Below are positions 20,185 through 30,655 of a stretch of DNA of 64,000 nucleotides, piece by piece. The position numbers and the translations under genes were made by a program. The DNA comes from Betaproteobacteria bacterium (GTDB lineage: Bacteria > Pseudomonadota > Gammaproteobacteria > Burkholderiales > Rhodocyclaceae). The notes beneath the pieces were generated by a model that was not told where the DNA came from, searched no databases, and was given only the letters and a program-made list of their open reading frames with translations. The stretch's first letter is position 1; every line of letters starts with the position of its first letter. The stretch covers positions 271,397-335,396 of the forward strand of contig JAHRYN010000004.1 of assembly GCA_020621405.1 (NCBI GenBank), read 5' to 3'.

Positions 20185-23100
20185 TTGGCCATCGTCACCG
20201 CAACCAACAACAGCCCGACCGCATTGCTTCAGGAACTGGGTGCTTACGCCACGGCGAGCGAACAACGGATCGACACACTGTTCTCCCGGCTCGTTGCCTC
20301 GCTGCAACCGATACTCAACGACACGGCCGACGGCACACCGATCTCCGTATCTGACGCACACATTACTGTTCAAACATATTCTCCTACCGGCATTCTGGAT
20401 CTGTACGGCAGCGGCCTGACCGGCGGGTCGGCGACCGTCACCGAATTCATCTACAGCAGCTACGACTATCCCGGTTTCAATCTCCGCCTTGGCGGGGTAT
20501 TGCATGTCGATTCAGCCGGCAATGCGAAAGGTTCCTTTTCCACGATGGTGCTGAGCGATGGCGGGGGCATCCTGCGTCTGGCTGGACAGATGCCGGTTGA
20601 CAACGGCGTGACGCAGTACACCTCAATGTCTTATGCATTGAACAATCCTGACGGCTCGATATCGGAACTGACCTACACCGGCCGCTTCGTCGAAGATGCC
20701 GCCGAAAACATCAGCGGAACACTTACCTCGCTGTCGTTCACGATCGATCCGGACGGCCTCGGGTTTGCATCTCCAGTCACCAGACTCAACATTCCCGGCC
20801 TGTCGGTGGCATTTAACCAGTCCTCGGACGACCTCTTCGACTTTGACGCAACCAATGCAGATGTCGTCTTTTCACGCTTTCTGTCGGGTGATGACCAGAT
20901 CAATGGCAGCCAGCAGGACGACACGCTTTACGGTTATGACGGCAACGACCGGTTCGACGCCGGTCCAGGTGCAGATACGATGGCCGGCGGGCGAGGCAAC
21001 GATGTCTATCTGATCGACAACGCGGGCGATCGCATCATCGAGCGCGCAGACGAGGGTACGGATCTGGCGCGAGTGGCCATCGCCACGGCAGGTGGCAGCT
21101 ATGCGCTGAGTGCGCATATAGAGAATGCAACCCTGATCAATGCCGTGGCCTTCAGCCTGACCGGCAACGGCAGGGACAACAAGATCACCGGCAACGCTTT
21201 TGCCAACACGCTGTCCGGCGGGGCCGGCGCGGATATCCTGAACGGGGGCGCCAGCGCAGACACATTGATCGGTGGCGAGGGTGACGATGTCTATGTCGTC
21301 GACAACGCCGGCGACGTGGTCACCGAAATCCTTAATCAGGGAACGGATCTAGTGCAGGTGGCGATTGCCACCGCCGGTGGAACCTATCTGCTGACCGACC
21401 ACGTCGAGAAAGCAATCCTGACCAACGCGGTCGCCTTCAACCTGACCGGTAACGCACTGGCCAACGTGCTCACTGGCAACGCGCTGGCCAACACGCTCGA
21501 CGGCGATGGCGACACGGATACCCTGATCGGCGGCGCCGGTAACGACCTGTACGTCGTCGATCTGACGGCGGGCGGTGCGCTGGAGGACAGTGTGGTCGAG
21601 ACCGTCGGCAATGGCACCGACACACTTCGCCTGCGCGGCACGTCGAGTCAGCCGACATCGGTCGTGCTGACACTGGATGCCGCACTGGAGAACCTCGATG
21701 CGAGCGCTACCGGATCGAGCCTGCTGGACCTGACCGGCAACGGCGTCGCCAATCTGCTCAAGGGCAATGCGGCAGCCAACATCCTCAGCGGTGGCGCGGG
21801 TGCGGACACGATGGTCGGCGGCGACGGCGACGACGTCTATGTCGTCGACAACGCGGGTGATGCGGTCACCGAAGCGGTTGGTGAAGGCAATGACCGCGTG
21901 GCAGCGACAGTCAGCTACACGCTGGGGGCGGACGTCGAGCAGCTTTCACTGATCGGTTCGGCCGCCATCAACGGCACCGGCAACGCGCTGGACAACCGGA
22001 TCACCGGCAGCCTGGGGGCGAACCTGATTGATGGCGGTGCTGGGGCCGACACGATGATCGGGCGCGCCGGCGACGACACTTACGTCGTCGACAACGCTGG
22101 TGACGTGGTCACCGAAACCTTGAACCAGGGGACCGATCTGGTACAGGTGGCCATCGCTTCGGCCGGCGGCACCTACGCGCTGGGCGACCACGTCGAGAGA
22201 GCAACCCTGACCAGTGCGGTCGCCTTCAGCCTGACCGGCAACGCGCTGGCCAACGTGCTCACCGGCAATGCACTGGCCAACACGCTCGATGGCGGCATCA
22301 GCGCCGACACGATGATCGGCGGCGCCGGCGACGACATCTATGTCGTCGATGACGCCGGCGACGTCATCACCGAAAGCCTGAACCAGGGAACGGATCTGGT
22401 GCAGGTGGCCATCGCTTCGGCCGGCGGCACCTACGCGCTGACCGACCACGTCGAGAACGCAACGCTCACCAACGCCGTTGCCTTCAACCTGACCGGCAAC
22501 GCACTGGCCAATGTGCTCACCGGCAACGCGCTGGCCAACATCCTCAGCGGAGGGGCCGGTGCCGACACCATGGTCGGCGGCGACGGCGACGACGTCTATG
22601 TCGTCGACAACGCGGGTGATGCGGTCACCGAAGCGGTTGGTGAAGGCAATGACCGCGTGGCAGCGACAGTCAGCTACACGCTGGGGGCGGACGTCGAGCA
22701 GCTTTCACTGATCGGTTCGGCCGCCATCAACGGCACCGGCAACGCGCTGGACAACCGGATCACCGGCAGCCTGGGGGCGAACCTGATTGATGGCGGTGCT
22801 GGGGCCGACACGATGATCGGGCGCGCCGGCGACGACACTTACGTCGTCGACAACGCTGGTGACGTGGTCACCGAAACCTTGAACCAGGGGACCGATCTGG
22901 TACAGGTGGCCATCGCTTCGGCCGGCGGCACCTACGCGCTGGGCGACCACGTCGAGAGAGCAACCCTGACCAACGCGGTCGCCTTCAACCTGACCGGTAA
23001 CGCACTGGCCAACGTGCTCACCGGCAATGCACTGGCCAACACGCTCGATGGCGGCATCGGCGCCGACACGATGATCGGCGGCGCCGGCGACGACACCTAT

Positions 23101-24240
23101 GTCGTCGATGACGCCGGCGACGTCATCACCGAAACCCTGAACCAGGGAACGGATCTGGTGCAGGTGGCCATCGCTTCGGCCGGCGGCACCTACGCGCTGA
23201 CCGACCACGTCGAGAACGGAACGCTCACCAACGCGGTTGCCTTCAACCTGACCGGCAACGGCCTGGTCAATGTGCTCACCGGCAACGCGCTGGCCAACAT
23301 CCTCAACGGTGGCGCCGGCGACGACACCATGGTCGGCGGCGACGGCGACGACGTCTATGTTGTCGACAACGCCGGTGATGCGGTCACCGAAGCGGTTGGT
23401 GAAGGCAATGACCGCGTGGCCTCATCGATCAGCTACACGCTGGGAGCGAATGTCGAGCAGCTTTCACTGATCGGTTCGGCCGCCATCAACGGCACCGGCA
23501 ACGCGCTGGACAACCGGATCACCGGCAGCCTGGGGGCGAACCTGATCGACGGTGGTGCCGGCGCCGACACGATGATCGGACGCAGCGGCGACGACACCTA
23601 CGTCGTCGATGACGCGGGCGACGTGGTCGCCGAAACCCTGAACCAGGGGACCGATCTGGTGCAGGTGGCGATCGCTTCGGCCGGTGGCACCTATGCGCTG
23701 ACCGACCACGTCGAGTACGCCCGGCTGACCAACGCCGTCGCCTTCAACCTGACCGGCAACGGCCTGGACAACAGGCTGTGGGGCAATGCGCTGGACAACA
23801 CGCTGCGCGGCGGTGACGGCAACGATGCGATTTCTGCCGGCGCCGGTGCGGACACGCTCAGCGGCGGTTCGGGCCTGAACACGCTCAACGGCGGCGCCGG
23901 CGCCGACGTCTTCTATTTCGATGCGCTGGCCGGCGCCGGCACGCTGCAGACGCTGAGCGACTTCAACGTCGCCGAAGACCGCATCGTGCTCAAGGCCGAT
24001 GTCTTCGCCGCCATCAGCGGCAGCTTCAGCAACGTCGAGACGCCGCTCGACGCCTCGATGTTCCAGACCGGCAACACCGGCACGGCACTCGATGGCGCGG
24101 TGCGCATGATCTACAACTCCACCTCGGGCAATCTGTACTACGACGCCGACGGCAATGCCGCCGGTGCCGCCGTGCTGGTCGCCCATCTGGACGGAACCGT
24201 CGCCCTGACCGCCGCACACATCGGCGTCGTCACCGGCTGA
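20185..24240 (+). CDS. Large RTX-type calcium-binding repeat protein, probably secreted by a type I system
   Basis: A 1351-residue acidic protein with a TTG start at 20185 preceded by CGGAGA at about 20174. Residues 1-230 form a non-repetitive N-terminal region of unknown fold. From about residue 245 there are some two dozen RTX-like nonapeptides (GGAGADTMI, GGDGDDVYV and similar) embedded in about 75-100 residue modules of the type YVVDNAGDVVTE...NQGTDLVQVAIA...LTGNALANVL. The last about 110 residues (DFNVAEDRIVLKADVF, NLYYDADGNAAGAAVL, VALTAAHIGVV) match the usual type I secretion tail of serralysin-like and adhesin-like proteins. It has no cysteine in the repeats. No type I transporter genes lie nearby, so secretion genes must be elsewhere. 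It is a single-gene unit between two terminators. No enzymatic domain is recognisable; structural, adhesive or S-layer roles are possible. Confidence 0.88.
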   Translation: MAIVTATNNSPTALLQELGAYATASEQRIDTLFSRLVASLQPILNDTADGTPISVSDAHITVQTYSPTGILDLYGSGLTGGSATVTEFIYSSYDYPGFNLRLGGVLHVDSAGNAKGSFSTMVLSDGGGILRLAGQMPVDNGVTQYTSMSYALNNPDGSISELTYTGRFVEDAAENISGTLTSLSFTIDPDGLGFASPVTRLNIPGLSVAFNQSSDDLFDFDATNADVVFSRFLSGDDQINGSQQDDTLYGYDGNDRFDAGPGADTMAGGRGNDVYLIDNAGDRIIERADEGTDLARVAIATAGGSYALSAHIENATLINAVAFSLTGNGRDNKITGNAFANTLSGGAGADILNGGASADTLIGGEGDDVYVVDNAGDVVTEILNQGTDLVQVAIATAGGTYLLTDHVEKAILTNAVAFNLTGNALANVLTGNALANTLDGDGDTDTLIGGAGNDLYVVDLTAGGALEDSVVETVGNGTDTLRLRGTSSQPTSVVLTLDAALENLDASATGSSLLDLTGNGVANLLKGNAAANILSGGAGADTMVGGDGDDVYVVDNAGDAVTEAVGEGNDRVAATVSYTLGADVEQLSLIGSAAINGTGNALDNRITGSLGANLIDGGAGADTMIGRAGDDTYVVDNAGDVVTETLNQGTDLVQVAIASAGGTYALGDHVERATLTSAVAFSLTGNALANVLTGNALANTLDGGISADTMIGGAGDDIYVVDDAGDVITESLNQGTDLVQVAIASAGGTYALTDHVENATLTNAVAFNLTGNALANVLTGNALANILSGGAGADTMVGGDGDDVYVVDNAGDAVTEAVGEGNDRVAATVSYTLGADVEQLSLIGSAAINGTGNALDNRITGSLGANLIDGGAGADTMIGRAGDDTYVVDNAGDVVTETLNQGTDLVQVAIASAGGTYALGDHVERATLTNAVAFNLTGNALANVLTGNALANTLDGGIGADTMIGGAGDDTYVVDDAGDVITETLNQGTDLVQVAIASAGGTYALTDHVENGTLTNAVAFNLTGNGLVNVLTGNALANILNGGAGDDTMVGGDGDDVYVVDNAGDAVTEAVGEGNDRVASSISYTLGANVEQLSLIGSAAINGTGNALDNRITGSLGANLIDGGAGADTMIGRSGDDTYVVDDAGDVVAETLNQGTDLVQVAIASAGGTYALTDHVEYARLTNAVAFNLTGNGLDNRLWGNALDNTLRGGDGNDAISAGAGADTLSGGSGLNTLNGGAGADVFYFDALAGAGTLQTLSDFNVAEDRIVLKADVFAAISGSFSNVETPLDASMFQTGNTGTALDGAVRMIYNSTSGNLYYDADGNAAGAAVLVAHLDGTVALTAAHIGVVTG
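21778..23760 (+). repeat. 759-bp tandem repeat units inside the RTX gene
   Basis: The same 253-codon unit begins at 21778, 22537 and 23296. Copies one and two are identical over 403 bp (21811-22213 against 22570-22972) with no mismatch. The third copy is similar but diverged at many sites and fades after about 23760. The reading frame is kept throughout. Confidence 0.95.
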
Positions 24241-24256
24241 GACACGGGTACAAAAG

Positions 24257-24283
24257 AAAAGCGCCGCTTGCAGCGGCGCTTTT
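24257..24283. terminator. Bidirectional terminator between the RTX gene and the DUF2322 gene
   Basis: A 12-bp stem (AAAAGCGCCGCT / AGCGGCGCTTTT) with a three-base loop lies between two convergent genes, with A tracts on one side and T tracts on the other, so it serves both strands. Confidence 0.9.
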
Positions 24284-24312
24284 CAAAACCTTGGTCTGGC
24301 CAGTTCGGCAGC

Positions 24313-24633
24313 TCAGGGCTGGGCGAATACCTGCTTCACCCGCAGCGTCTGCTGCGCATCGATCAGGCCGATCAGCCGGTCGATGTTCGGATGCTTGCCC
24401 GGATTGGCGCGCGCATCGATCGTGTGCTCGGCATAGATGTCGAGCGCCTGCTTCGCCGCATCCGGCGTGATGGCGCCGTGCAGCTGCGCGAGATGGTTAT
24501 AGACCGCCAGCGATCCTGCCTGGCCAGGCTTGTTCTCTATCGTGGCGACCACTTCGCCGGTCGCGTCGATCAGCTGCAATGCAGCCAGATGGGACACGCC
24601 CGGCAGGGTTTTCAGCGTTTCGGCAAAGCTCAT
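24313..24633 (-). CDS. Conserved protein, probably DUF2322 family
   Basis: A 106-residue soluble protein with no signal peptide or membrane segment. Its pattern (SFAETLKTLPGVSHLAALQLID, ENKPGQAGSLAVYNHLAQLHG, AEHTIDARANPGKHPNID) fits my memory of the uncharacterised DUF2322 family of betaproteobacteria. The gene starts nine bases after the purB stop and is probably cotranscribed with it. No function is known. Confidence 0.8.
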   Translation of the reverse strand: MSFAETLKTLPGVSHLAALQLIDATGEVVATIENKPGQAGSLAVYNHLAQLHGAITPDAAKQALDIYAEHTIDARANPGKHPNIDRLIGLIDAQQTLRVKQVFAQP

Positions 24634-24642
24634 GGCTGTTCC

Positions 24643-26043
<1,401 letters not shown>

Positions 26044-26129
26044 TCACCGGCATGACAGCCCGTGCAGCACAAAGCCAATTTTATCATGCCCCCCGCACCG
26101 CTCCGGCCTTGGCACTCCGGCCCGGGCGC

Positions 26130-26135
26130 TATAAT
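26130..26135 (+). promoter_or_regulatory. Candidate promoter -10 element for the glutathione transferase gene
   Basis: A consensus TATAAT followed by CGGGCG lies 25 bases before the start codon. TTGGCA at 26109-26114 could be the -35, but the 15-bp spacing is short. Confidence 0.5.
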
Positions 26136-26160
26136 CGGGCGTCCTTCAACGGTGCTGTTC

Positions 26161-26769
26161 ATGAAACTCGTCGGTTCCCTCACCAGCCCCTATGTGCGCA
26201 AGGCGCGCATCGTCCTCGCCGAAAAGAAGATCGACTACGAATTCGTGCTCGATTCGCCCTGGCTGGACGGCACCGGCGTTCCGGATCTGAATCCGCTCGG
26301 CAAGATTCCTGTACTGGTGCTCGACGACGACACCCGCCTGTTCGATTCGCGCGTGATCGTCGAATATCTGGACGGCATGGCACCGAACAACAAGCTGCTG
26401 CCGTCGACTGCGCGCGAACGTGCGCTGGTCAAGCGCTGGGAGGCGCTGGCGGACGGCATGACCGACGCTGCCGTCGCCATCGTGCTCGAATCGCGCCGAC
26501 CTGCCGGCGAACAGAACGCCGGCTGGATGGAGCGTCAGCGCGGCAAGATCATCCGCGCACTGGCCGCACTGGCCGACGACCTCGGCGACAACCTCTGGTG
26601 TCACGGCAACAGCATATCGCTGGCCGATATCGCCGTCGGCTGCGCGCTCGGCTATCTGGACTTCCGCATGGCGGACATCGACTGGCGCTCCAGCCACGCC
26701 AATCTTGCGAAGCTGCAGGAAAAGCTCATGCACCGTGCCTCGTTCACCGATACGGTTCCGCGCGAATAA
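26161..26769 (+). CDS. Glutathione S-transferase family protein
   Basis: A 202-residue protein with an N-terminal thioredoxin-like domain (MKLVGSLTSPYVRKARIVLAEKKIDYE; the Ser-Pro at residues 8-9 is the usual active-site region), the cis-proline and substrate loop LGKIPVLVLDD, the FDSRVIVEYLD glutathione-binding motif, and an all-helical C-terminal domain with SLADIAVGCALGYLDFR. It most resembles YibF-like bacterial transferases. The start at 26161 is chosen over an upstream ATG because it gives the family N-terminus. It stands alone, divergent from purB. Confidence 0.9.
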   Translation: MKLVGSLTSPYVRKARIVLAEKKIDYEFVLDSPWLDGTGVPDLNPLGKIPVLVLDDDTRLFDSRVIVEYLDGMAPNNKLLPSTARERALVKRWEALADGMTDAAVAIVLESRRPAGEQNAGWMERQRGKIIRALAALADDLGDNLWCHGNSISLADIAVGCALGYLDFRMADIDWRSSHANLAKLQEKLMHRASFTDTVPRE

Positions 26770-26802
26770 GCCGCACGGCGCCGCGGACCGGTCAGCCCGC
26801 CA

Positions 26803-27948
26803 TCATGGGGTATTCGATGCCCCGGTGATGATGCCGCCGCCCAGACACACCTTGCTTTCGTAGACCACGACGCTCTGCCCGGGCGTCACCGCCCACTGCG
26901 CTTCGGCGAACACGACCTCGCAGCGATCGGCATCCACGGCATCGATGCTGCACGGGGCATCCGGCTGGCGGTAGCGCGTCTTCGCGGCATACACCCAGTG
27001 CGTGTGCGGCAGATCGCCCGACACCCAGGACAGATCGCCGGCGACCAGCCGGTCAGACAGCAGCGCCGGATGGTCATGGCCGCGCACCACGTACAGCACA
27101 TTGCGCGCCATGTCCTTGCGCGCCGCGTACCACGCCTCATGATCGCCTGCACCGTCGGCCATGCCCTTGAGCCCGCCGATGCGCAGGCCCTTGCGCTGCC
27201 CTATCGTGTGATACATCAGGCCGTCGTGCTGGCCGAGCACGCGATCGGTGTCCAGATCGCGGATGTCACCCGGCGTGACCGGCAGGTAGCGCTGCAGGAA
27301 CTCGCGGAACGGCCGTTCGCCGACGAAGCAGATGCCGGTCGAGTCCTTCTTCGCCGCATTGGCCAGCCCGGCGTCGGCGGCGATGCGCCGCACGTCGCGC
27401 TTGGGCAGGTGGCCGACCGGAAACAGCGTGCGCGACAGCTGCGCCTGATTCAGCCGGTGCAGGAAATAGCTCTGGTCCTTGTTGCCGTCCTCGCCCTTGA
27501 GCAGCTGGAAGCGGCCCTGGAACTCGCGCACCTGCGCATAGTGGCCAGTCGCGATGCGCTTGGCGCCCAGCTGCATCGCGTGATCGAGAAAGGCGCTGAA
27601 CTTGATTTCGGCGTTGCACAGCACGTCCGGATTCGGCGTACGTCCGGCCTGGTATTCGCGCAGAAAGCTCGCGAACACACGGTCCTTGTACTCGGCGGAG
27701 AAATTCACCACTTCGAGATCCATGCCGATCACGTCGGCCGCCGACACCGCGTCGATCAGATCCTGCCGGGTCGAGCAGTATTCGTCGGTGTCATCGTCTT
27801 CCCAGTTCTTCATGAACAGGCCGACGACGTGGTAGCCGGCCTGTTTGAGCAACAGCGCCGACACCGATGAATCGACACCGCCGGACATGCCGACCACCAC
27901 CGTTTCGCCTCGTTCGACCCGCTCTTCAGCGGCGTAAGTTCCAGTCAT
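26803..27948 (-). CDS. mnmA: tRNA-specific 2-thiouridylase MnmA
   Basis: A 381-residue enzyme that thiolates U34 of Glu, Gln and Lys tRNAs. The PP-loop motif SGGVDSS is at residues 22-28, the catalytic cysteines are in [10 protein letters not shown] and [12 protein letters not shown], and [17 protein letters not shown] and KDQSYFLH are family motifs. The start at 27948 is used; another ATG at 27963 would add five residues. Either start lies inside the 3' end of the preceding gene, so translation is probably coupled. Neighbourhood with nudJ is shared with E. coli. Confidence 0.96.
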   Translation of the reverse strand: MTGTYAAEERVERGETVVVGMSGGVDSSVSALLLKQAGYHVVGLFMKNWEDDDTDEYCSTRQDLIDAVSAADVIGMDLEVVNFSAEYKDRVFASFLREYQAGRTPNPDVLCNAEIKFSAFLDHAMQLGAKRIATGHYAQVREFQGRFQLLKGEDGNKDQSYFLHRLNQAQLSRTLFPVGHLPKRDVRRIAADAGLANAAKKDSTGICFVGERPFREFLQRYLPVTPGDIRDLDTDRVLGQHDGLMYHTIGQRKGLRIGGLKGMADGAGDHEAWYAARKDMARNVLYVVRGHDHPALLSDRLVAGDLSWVSGDLPHTHWVYAAKTRYRQPDAPCSIDAVDADRCEVVFAEAQWAVTPGQSVVVYESKVCLGGGIITGASNTP

Positions 27949-28495
27949 CCGGGTAATCCCCATCCATCCAGCTTTGCATGTCCATCACGACCGCCGGTTC
28001 GGCGTGGTCGCGAAACCAGGTATCGACCGCGTACCGGCGGCCGTCCTCAATATCTTCTATCGCAGCGCTGAAGTGCTGCATGATGAGCCAGCTGCGGCGT
28101 CGCACAATGGCGACGACACGGTGACGGCGCAATGCGCTAACCCGCTGCAGCACGTCCAGCATGTGCGTCGTGGTGTTCGCATGATCGATGCAGTCCATGC
28201 GGCCATACACCCCGTCGTCCAGATAGTCGCCGGCACGGTCCACCAGAATCGGCGAATGCACCCCGGCCCAGCGGTACATGTCGGCGATCGCCCGGCTCAG
28301 GATGTCGCGCTCCGACCGCGCATCGTCCGCCTTTTCCAGCCGCTGGCGCAGCGATTCGACCTGACTGCCGGTGAAACCCACCGTCTGCGTGTTCTGGCAG
28401 CCGTAGTTGAAGCAGACCTCGATCTCGACATCGCCGGCCGCATGTGCGCTTCCGAGCAGACTGCAAAGCGCCACTGCCATCAGTACGCGACGCAT
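27926..28495 (-). CDS. Exported protein with a possible Cys-His-Asp catalytic triad
   Basis: A 189-residue protein starting [19 protein letters not shown], a typical cleavable signal peptide ending near residue 19. I do not recognise a named family with certainty. Cys102 in [19 protein letters not shown], His141 in [11 protein letters not shown] and Asp158 in [10 protein letters not shown] occur in the order and spacing expected of papain- or transglutaminase-like hydrolases, and this C-x-D...H...VD-x-W-F pattern looks conserved-type. Two further cysteines (Cys28, Cys33) near the mature N-terminus may form a disulfide. The ATG at 28495 overlaps the nudJ stop by one base, and the 3' end overlaps mnmA by 23 bases, forming a tight nudJ-this gene-mnmA unit. 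Enzymatic activity is inference. Confidence 0.75.
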   Translation of the reverse strand: MRRVLMAVALCSLLGSAHAAGDVEIEVCFNYGCQNTQTVGFTGSQVESLRQRLEKADDARSERDILSRAIADMYRWAGVHSPILVDRAGDYLDDGVYGRMDCIDHANTTTHMLDVLQRVSALRRHRVVAIVRRRSWLIMQHFSAAIEDIEDGRRYAVDTWFRDHAEPAVVMDMQSWMDGDYPDDWNLRR

Positions 28496-28950
28496 CAGGA
28501 AAAATGCCGTATCACCGCCAGCGGAAGGCGCGTACCTGCCAGCCAGTCCTGCACGCAGGCCCACACCAGCGGACTGCGGTGACGCTGGCGACTGGCTTCG
28601 ATCTCGGCCACGCTCATCCAGATCGCCCGGACAATGCCGTCATCGAGCGCACGGCCAGCGATCTGTTCGCCGCTGTCGCCGGCAAAGGCGAAACGCAGAT
28701 AGGTCACCTCGCCGTCCGGCCGCCGCCACTGATAGACACCGACCAGCGCGCCGGGCACGAAAGGGTGGGCGGTTTCTTCCATCGCCTCACGCGCGCAGGC
28801 CTCGACCAGCGACTCGCCCTCCTCCAGATGACCCGCGGGCTGGTTCAGACGCAGCCCGGCCGACGTTTCCTCCTCCACCATCAGGAAGCGCCCACGATCC
28901 TCCATCAGGGCCGCCACCGTCACGTTGGGTTTCCATATGCGTTCGCTCAT
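28495..28950 (-). CDS. nudJ: Nudix phosphatase NudJ
   Basis: A 151-residue Nudix hydrolase with the box GHLEEGESLVEACAREAMEE (residues 40-59) continuing ETAHPF. The surrounding segments KPNVTVAALMEDRGRFLMVEEE, NQPAGHLE and the late RSPLVWACV resemble E. coli NudJ, which hydrolyses nucleoside tri- and diphosphates and the thiamine precursor HMP-PP. NudJ is also next to mnmA in E. coli, which supports the assignment. Confidence 0.9.
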   Translation of the reverse strand: MSERIWKPNVTVAALMEDRGRFLMVEEETSAGLRLNQPAGHLEEGESLVEACAREAMEETAHPFVPGALVGVYQWRRPDGEVTYLRFAFAGDSGEQIAGRALDDGIVRAIWMSVAEIEASRQRHRSPLVWACVQDWLAGTRLPLAVIRHFS

Positions 28951-29006
28951 GCATCGATTTTAACGTGAGCGGGGCCAATGGCTGCCGCCGCAACGGCTGC
29001 TTCGGC

Positions 29007-29012
29007 TAAAAT
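29007..29012 (+). promoter_or_regulatory. Candidate -10 element upstream of ilvE
   Basis: TAAAAT followed by CGCGGG, 35 bases before the ilvE start, in the 96-bp gap between divergent nudJ and ilvE. No clear -35. Confidence 0.35.
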
Positions 29013-29046
29013 CGCGGGCTTATCGCAAACTCCGGGAGTGTTTTTC

Positions 29047-29967
29047 ATGTCGATGGCCGACCGCGACGGTTTTATCTGGTACGACGGCAAGATGGTGCCC
29101 TGGCGCGAGGCCACCACGCACGTGCTGACCCACTCGCTGCACTACGGCCTGGCGGTGTTCGAAGGCGTGCGCGCCTACAACACGGAAATCGGTACCGCCA
29201 TCTACCGGCTGAAGGAACACACCGACCGGCTGTTCAATTCGGCGCACATCTACATGATGAAGATGCCGTACAGCCGTGAAGAGATCATGGAAGCGCAGCT
29301 GGAAGTGGTGCGCGCCAACAAGCTGGAATCCTGCTACATCCGCCCGATCGCCTTCTTCGGCTCGGAGAAGATGGGCATTTCGACGCGCGGCGCCTCGGTG
29401 CACGTGTCGATCGCGGCCTGGCCCTGGGGCGCATACCTGGGCGAGGACGGCCTGAAGAAGGGCATCCGCGTCAAGACCTCGTCCTTCTCGCGCCACCACG
29501 TCAATGTGTCGATGTGCCGCGCCAAGTACTCGGGCACCTACGCGAACTCCATCCTGGCCAATATGGAAGCCACCGATCTGGGCTACGACGAGGCGCTGCT
29601 GCTCGACGTCGATGGTTTCGTCGCGGAAGGCGCCGGCGAGAACCTGTTCGTGGTCAAGGACAACAAGATCTACGAACCGGAAATCGCATCCGCACTGGTC
29701 GGCATCACGCGCGCCTCGGTCATCGAAATCGCCTCCGAACTGGGCTATCAGGTCGTGTCCAAGCGCCTGACGCGCGACGACATCTACACCGCCGATGAAG
29801 CCTTCTTCACCGGTACGGCCGCCGAAGTCACGCCGATCCGCGAACTCGACAACCGCACGATAGGCGCGGGCACGCGCGGTCCGGTCACCGAGAAGATCCA
29901 GGCGCGCTTCTTCGACATCGTCAATGGCCGCGTGCCGGCATACCACCGCTGGCTCACCAAGATCTGA
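29047..29967 (+). CDS. ilvE: Branched-chain amino acid aminotransferase
   Basis: A 306-residue class IV PLP aminotransferase for leucine, isoleucine and valine. The PLP lysine is Lys160 in SMCRAKYSGTYANS; LHYGLAVFEGVRAY, RLKEHTDRLFNSA, DEALLLDVDGFVAEGAGENLF and FFTGTAAEVTPI are family motifs. A GGGAG ribosome site (29033) precedes the ATG at 29047; a second ATG two codons later is possible. Length is close to the E. coli enzyme. The small zinc-finger gene follows after 17 bases. Confidence 0.96.
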   Translation: MSMADRDGFIWYDGKMVPWREATTHVLTHSLHYGLAVFEGVRAYNTEIGTAIYRLKEHTDRLFNSAHIYMMKMPYSREEIMEAQLEVVRANKLESCYIRPIAFFGSEKMGISTRGASVHVSIAAWPWGAYLGEDGLKKGIRVKTSSFSRHHVNVSMCRAKYSGTYANSILANMEATDLGYDEALLLDVDGFVAEGAGENLFVVKDNKIYEPEIASALVGITRASVIEIASELGYQVVSKRLTRDDIYTADEAFFTGTAAEVTPIRELDNRTIGAGTRGPVTEKIQARFFDIVNGRVPAYHRWLTKI

Positions 29968-29984
29968 GTTCGGAGCATTCCACC

Positions 29985-30197
29985 ATGACCCAAGCAGGTA
30001 ACGAATCCAGCCGCGATCAGGCACGCGACATCGAAGTCGGCGCCGACGACCTCCCGCTGCACTGTCCGCTGCCCGGCTCGCCTCTGTGGGCGCGCCATCC
30101 GCGCGTCTTCCTCGACGTGACCAAGACCGGGCACGCGGCCTGTCCTTACTGCGGTACGCGCTACAGCTTCAACGGTCCGGCACCGGCCGGCCACTGA
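29985..30197 (+). CDS. Small CHCC-type zinc-finger protein
   Basis: A 70-residue protein with Cys27, His38, Cys53 and Cys56 (PLHCPLP, WARHPRVFL, AACPYCGTRYSF). This is the zf-CHCC arrangement shared with the mitochondrial complex I subunit NDUFS6. Such genes commonly follow ilvE in betaproteobacteria. Zinc binding is expected; the biological role is not established. Confidence 0.88.
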   Translation: MTQAGNESSRDQARDIEVGADDLPLHCPLPGSPLWARHPRVFLDVTKTGHAACPYCGTRYSFNGPAPAGH

Positions 30198-30209
30198 ACG
30201 CCCGCCCGG

Positions 30210-30641
30210 ATGGAAGTCCAGCGCAAGGCCTTTTTCGCCACGCCGCAGGAGGCGGAAGCCGCGTTCTACGAGGCGCGCGCCCGCGGCGACATCGAGTCGA
30301 TGATGGCCGTGTGGGGTGATGAGGACGACATCGTCTGTGCGCTCGCGGGCTGTCCGCGTGCGTGCGGCTACGACGAGGTCCGCGATGCATGGCGCCGGGT
30401 CTTCGCCGGCACCCGCGTCGATGTGCGCGTGCTGAACGCGCAGGTCATGCAGGGCGTGCTGCAGTCCATCCACAGCCTGAACGAAGAGTGCAGCGCGGCC
30501 GGTGACCGCTCGTCCAGACCGACGCTGATCGTCACCAACGTCTTCCTGCGCGGCCCGCTCGGCTGGCACATGGTGCTGCACCACGCCTCGGTCGCACCGG
30601 TGGCGCACGAAGCACAGGACGCTCCGAAAGTACTGCACTGA
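30210..30641 (+). CDS. NTF2-like (SnoaL/DUF4440-type) protein
   Basis: A 143-residue cytoplasmic protein with the NTF2-like cone-fold pattern: a first helix with EAAFYEARARGDIESMMAVWGDEDD, a YDEVRDAWRRVFAG helix, and late strands TLIVTNVFLRGPLGWHMVLHHAS. Proteins of this kind are often annotated as SnoaL- or DUF4440-like; ligand and function are unknown. It is 12 bases after the zinc-finger gene and 14 before the hydrolase gene, so it belongs to the ilvE operon. Confidence 0.8.
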   Translation: MEVQRKAFFATPQEAEAAFYEARARGDIESMMAVWGDEDDIVCALAGCPRACGYDEVRDAWRRVFAGTRVDVRVLNAQVMQGVLQSIHSLNEECSAAGDRSSRPTLIVTNVFLRGPLGWHMVLHHASVAPVAHEAQDAPKVLH

Positions 30642-30655
30642 GTCCTGCTCCGGCG

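Noticed and set aside
21778..23760. Possible CRISPR or mobile repeat in the periodic region
   Set aside because: Units are 759 bp, in frame and coding RTX modules; there are no short identical repeats with unique spacers.
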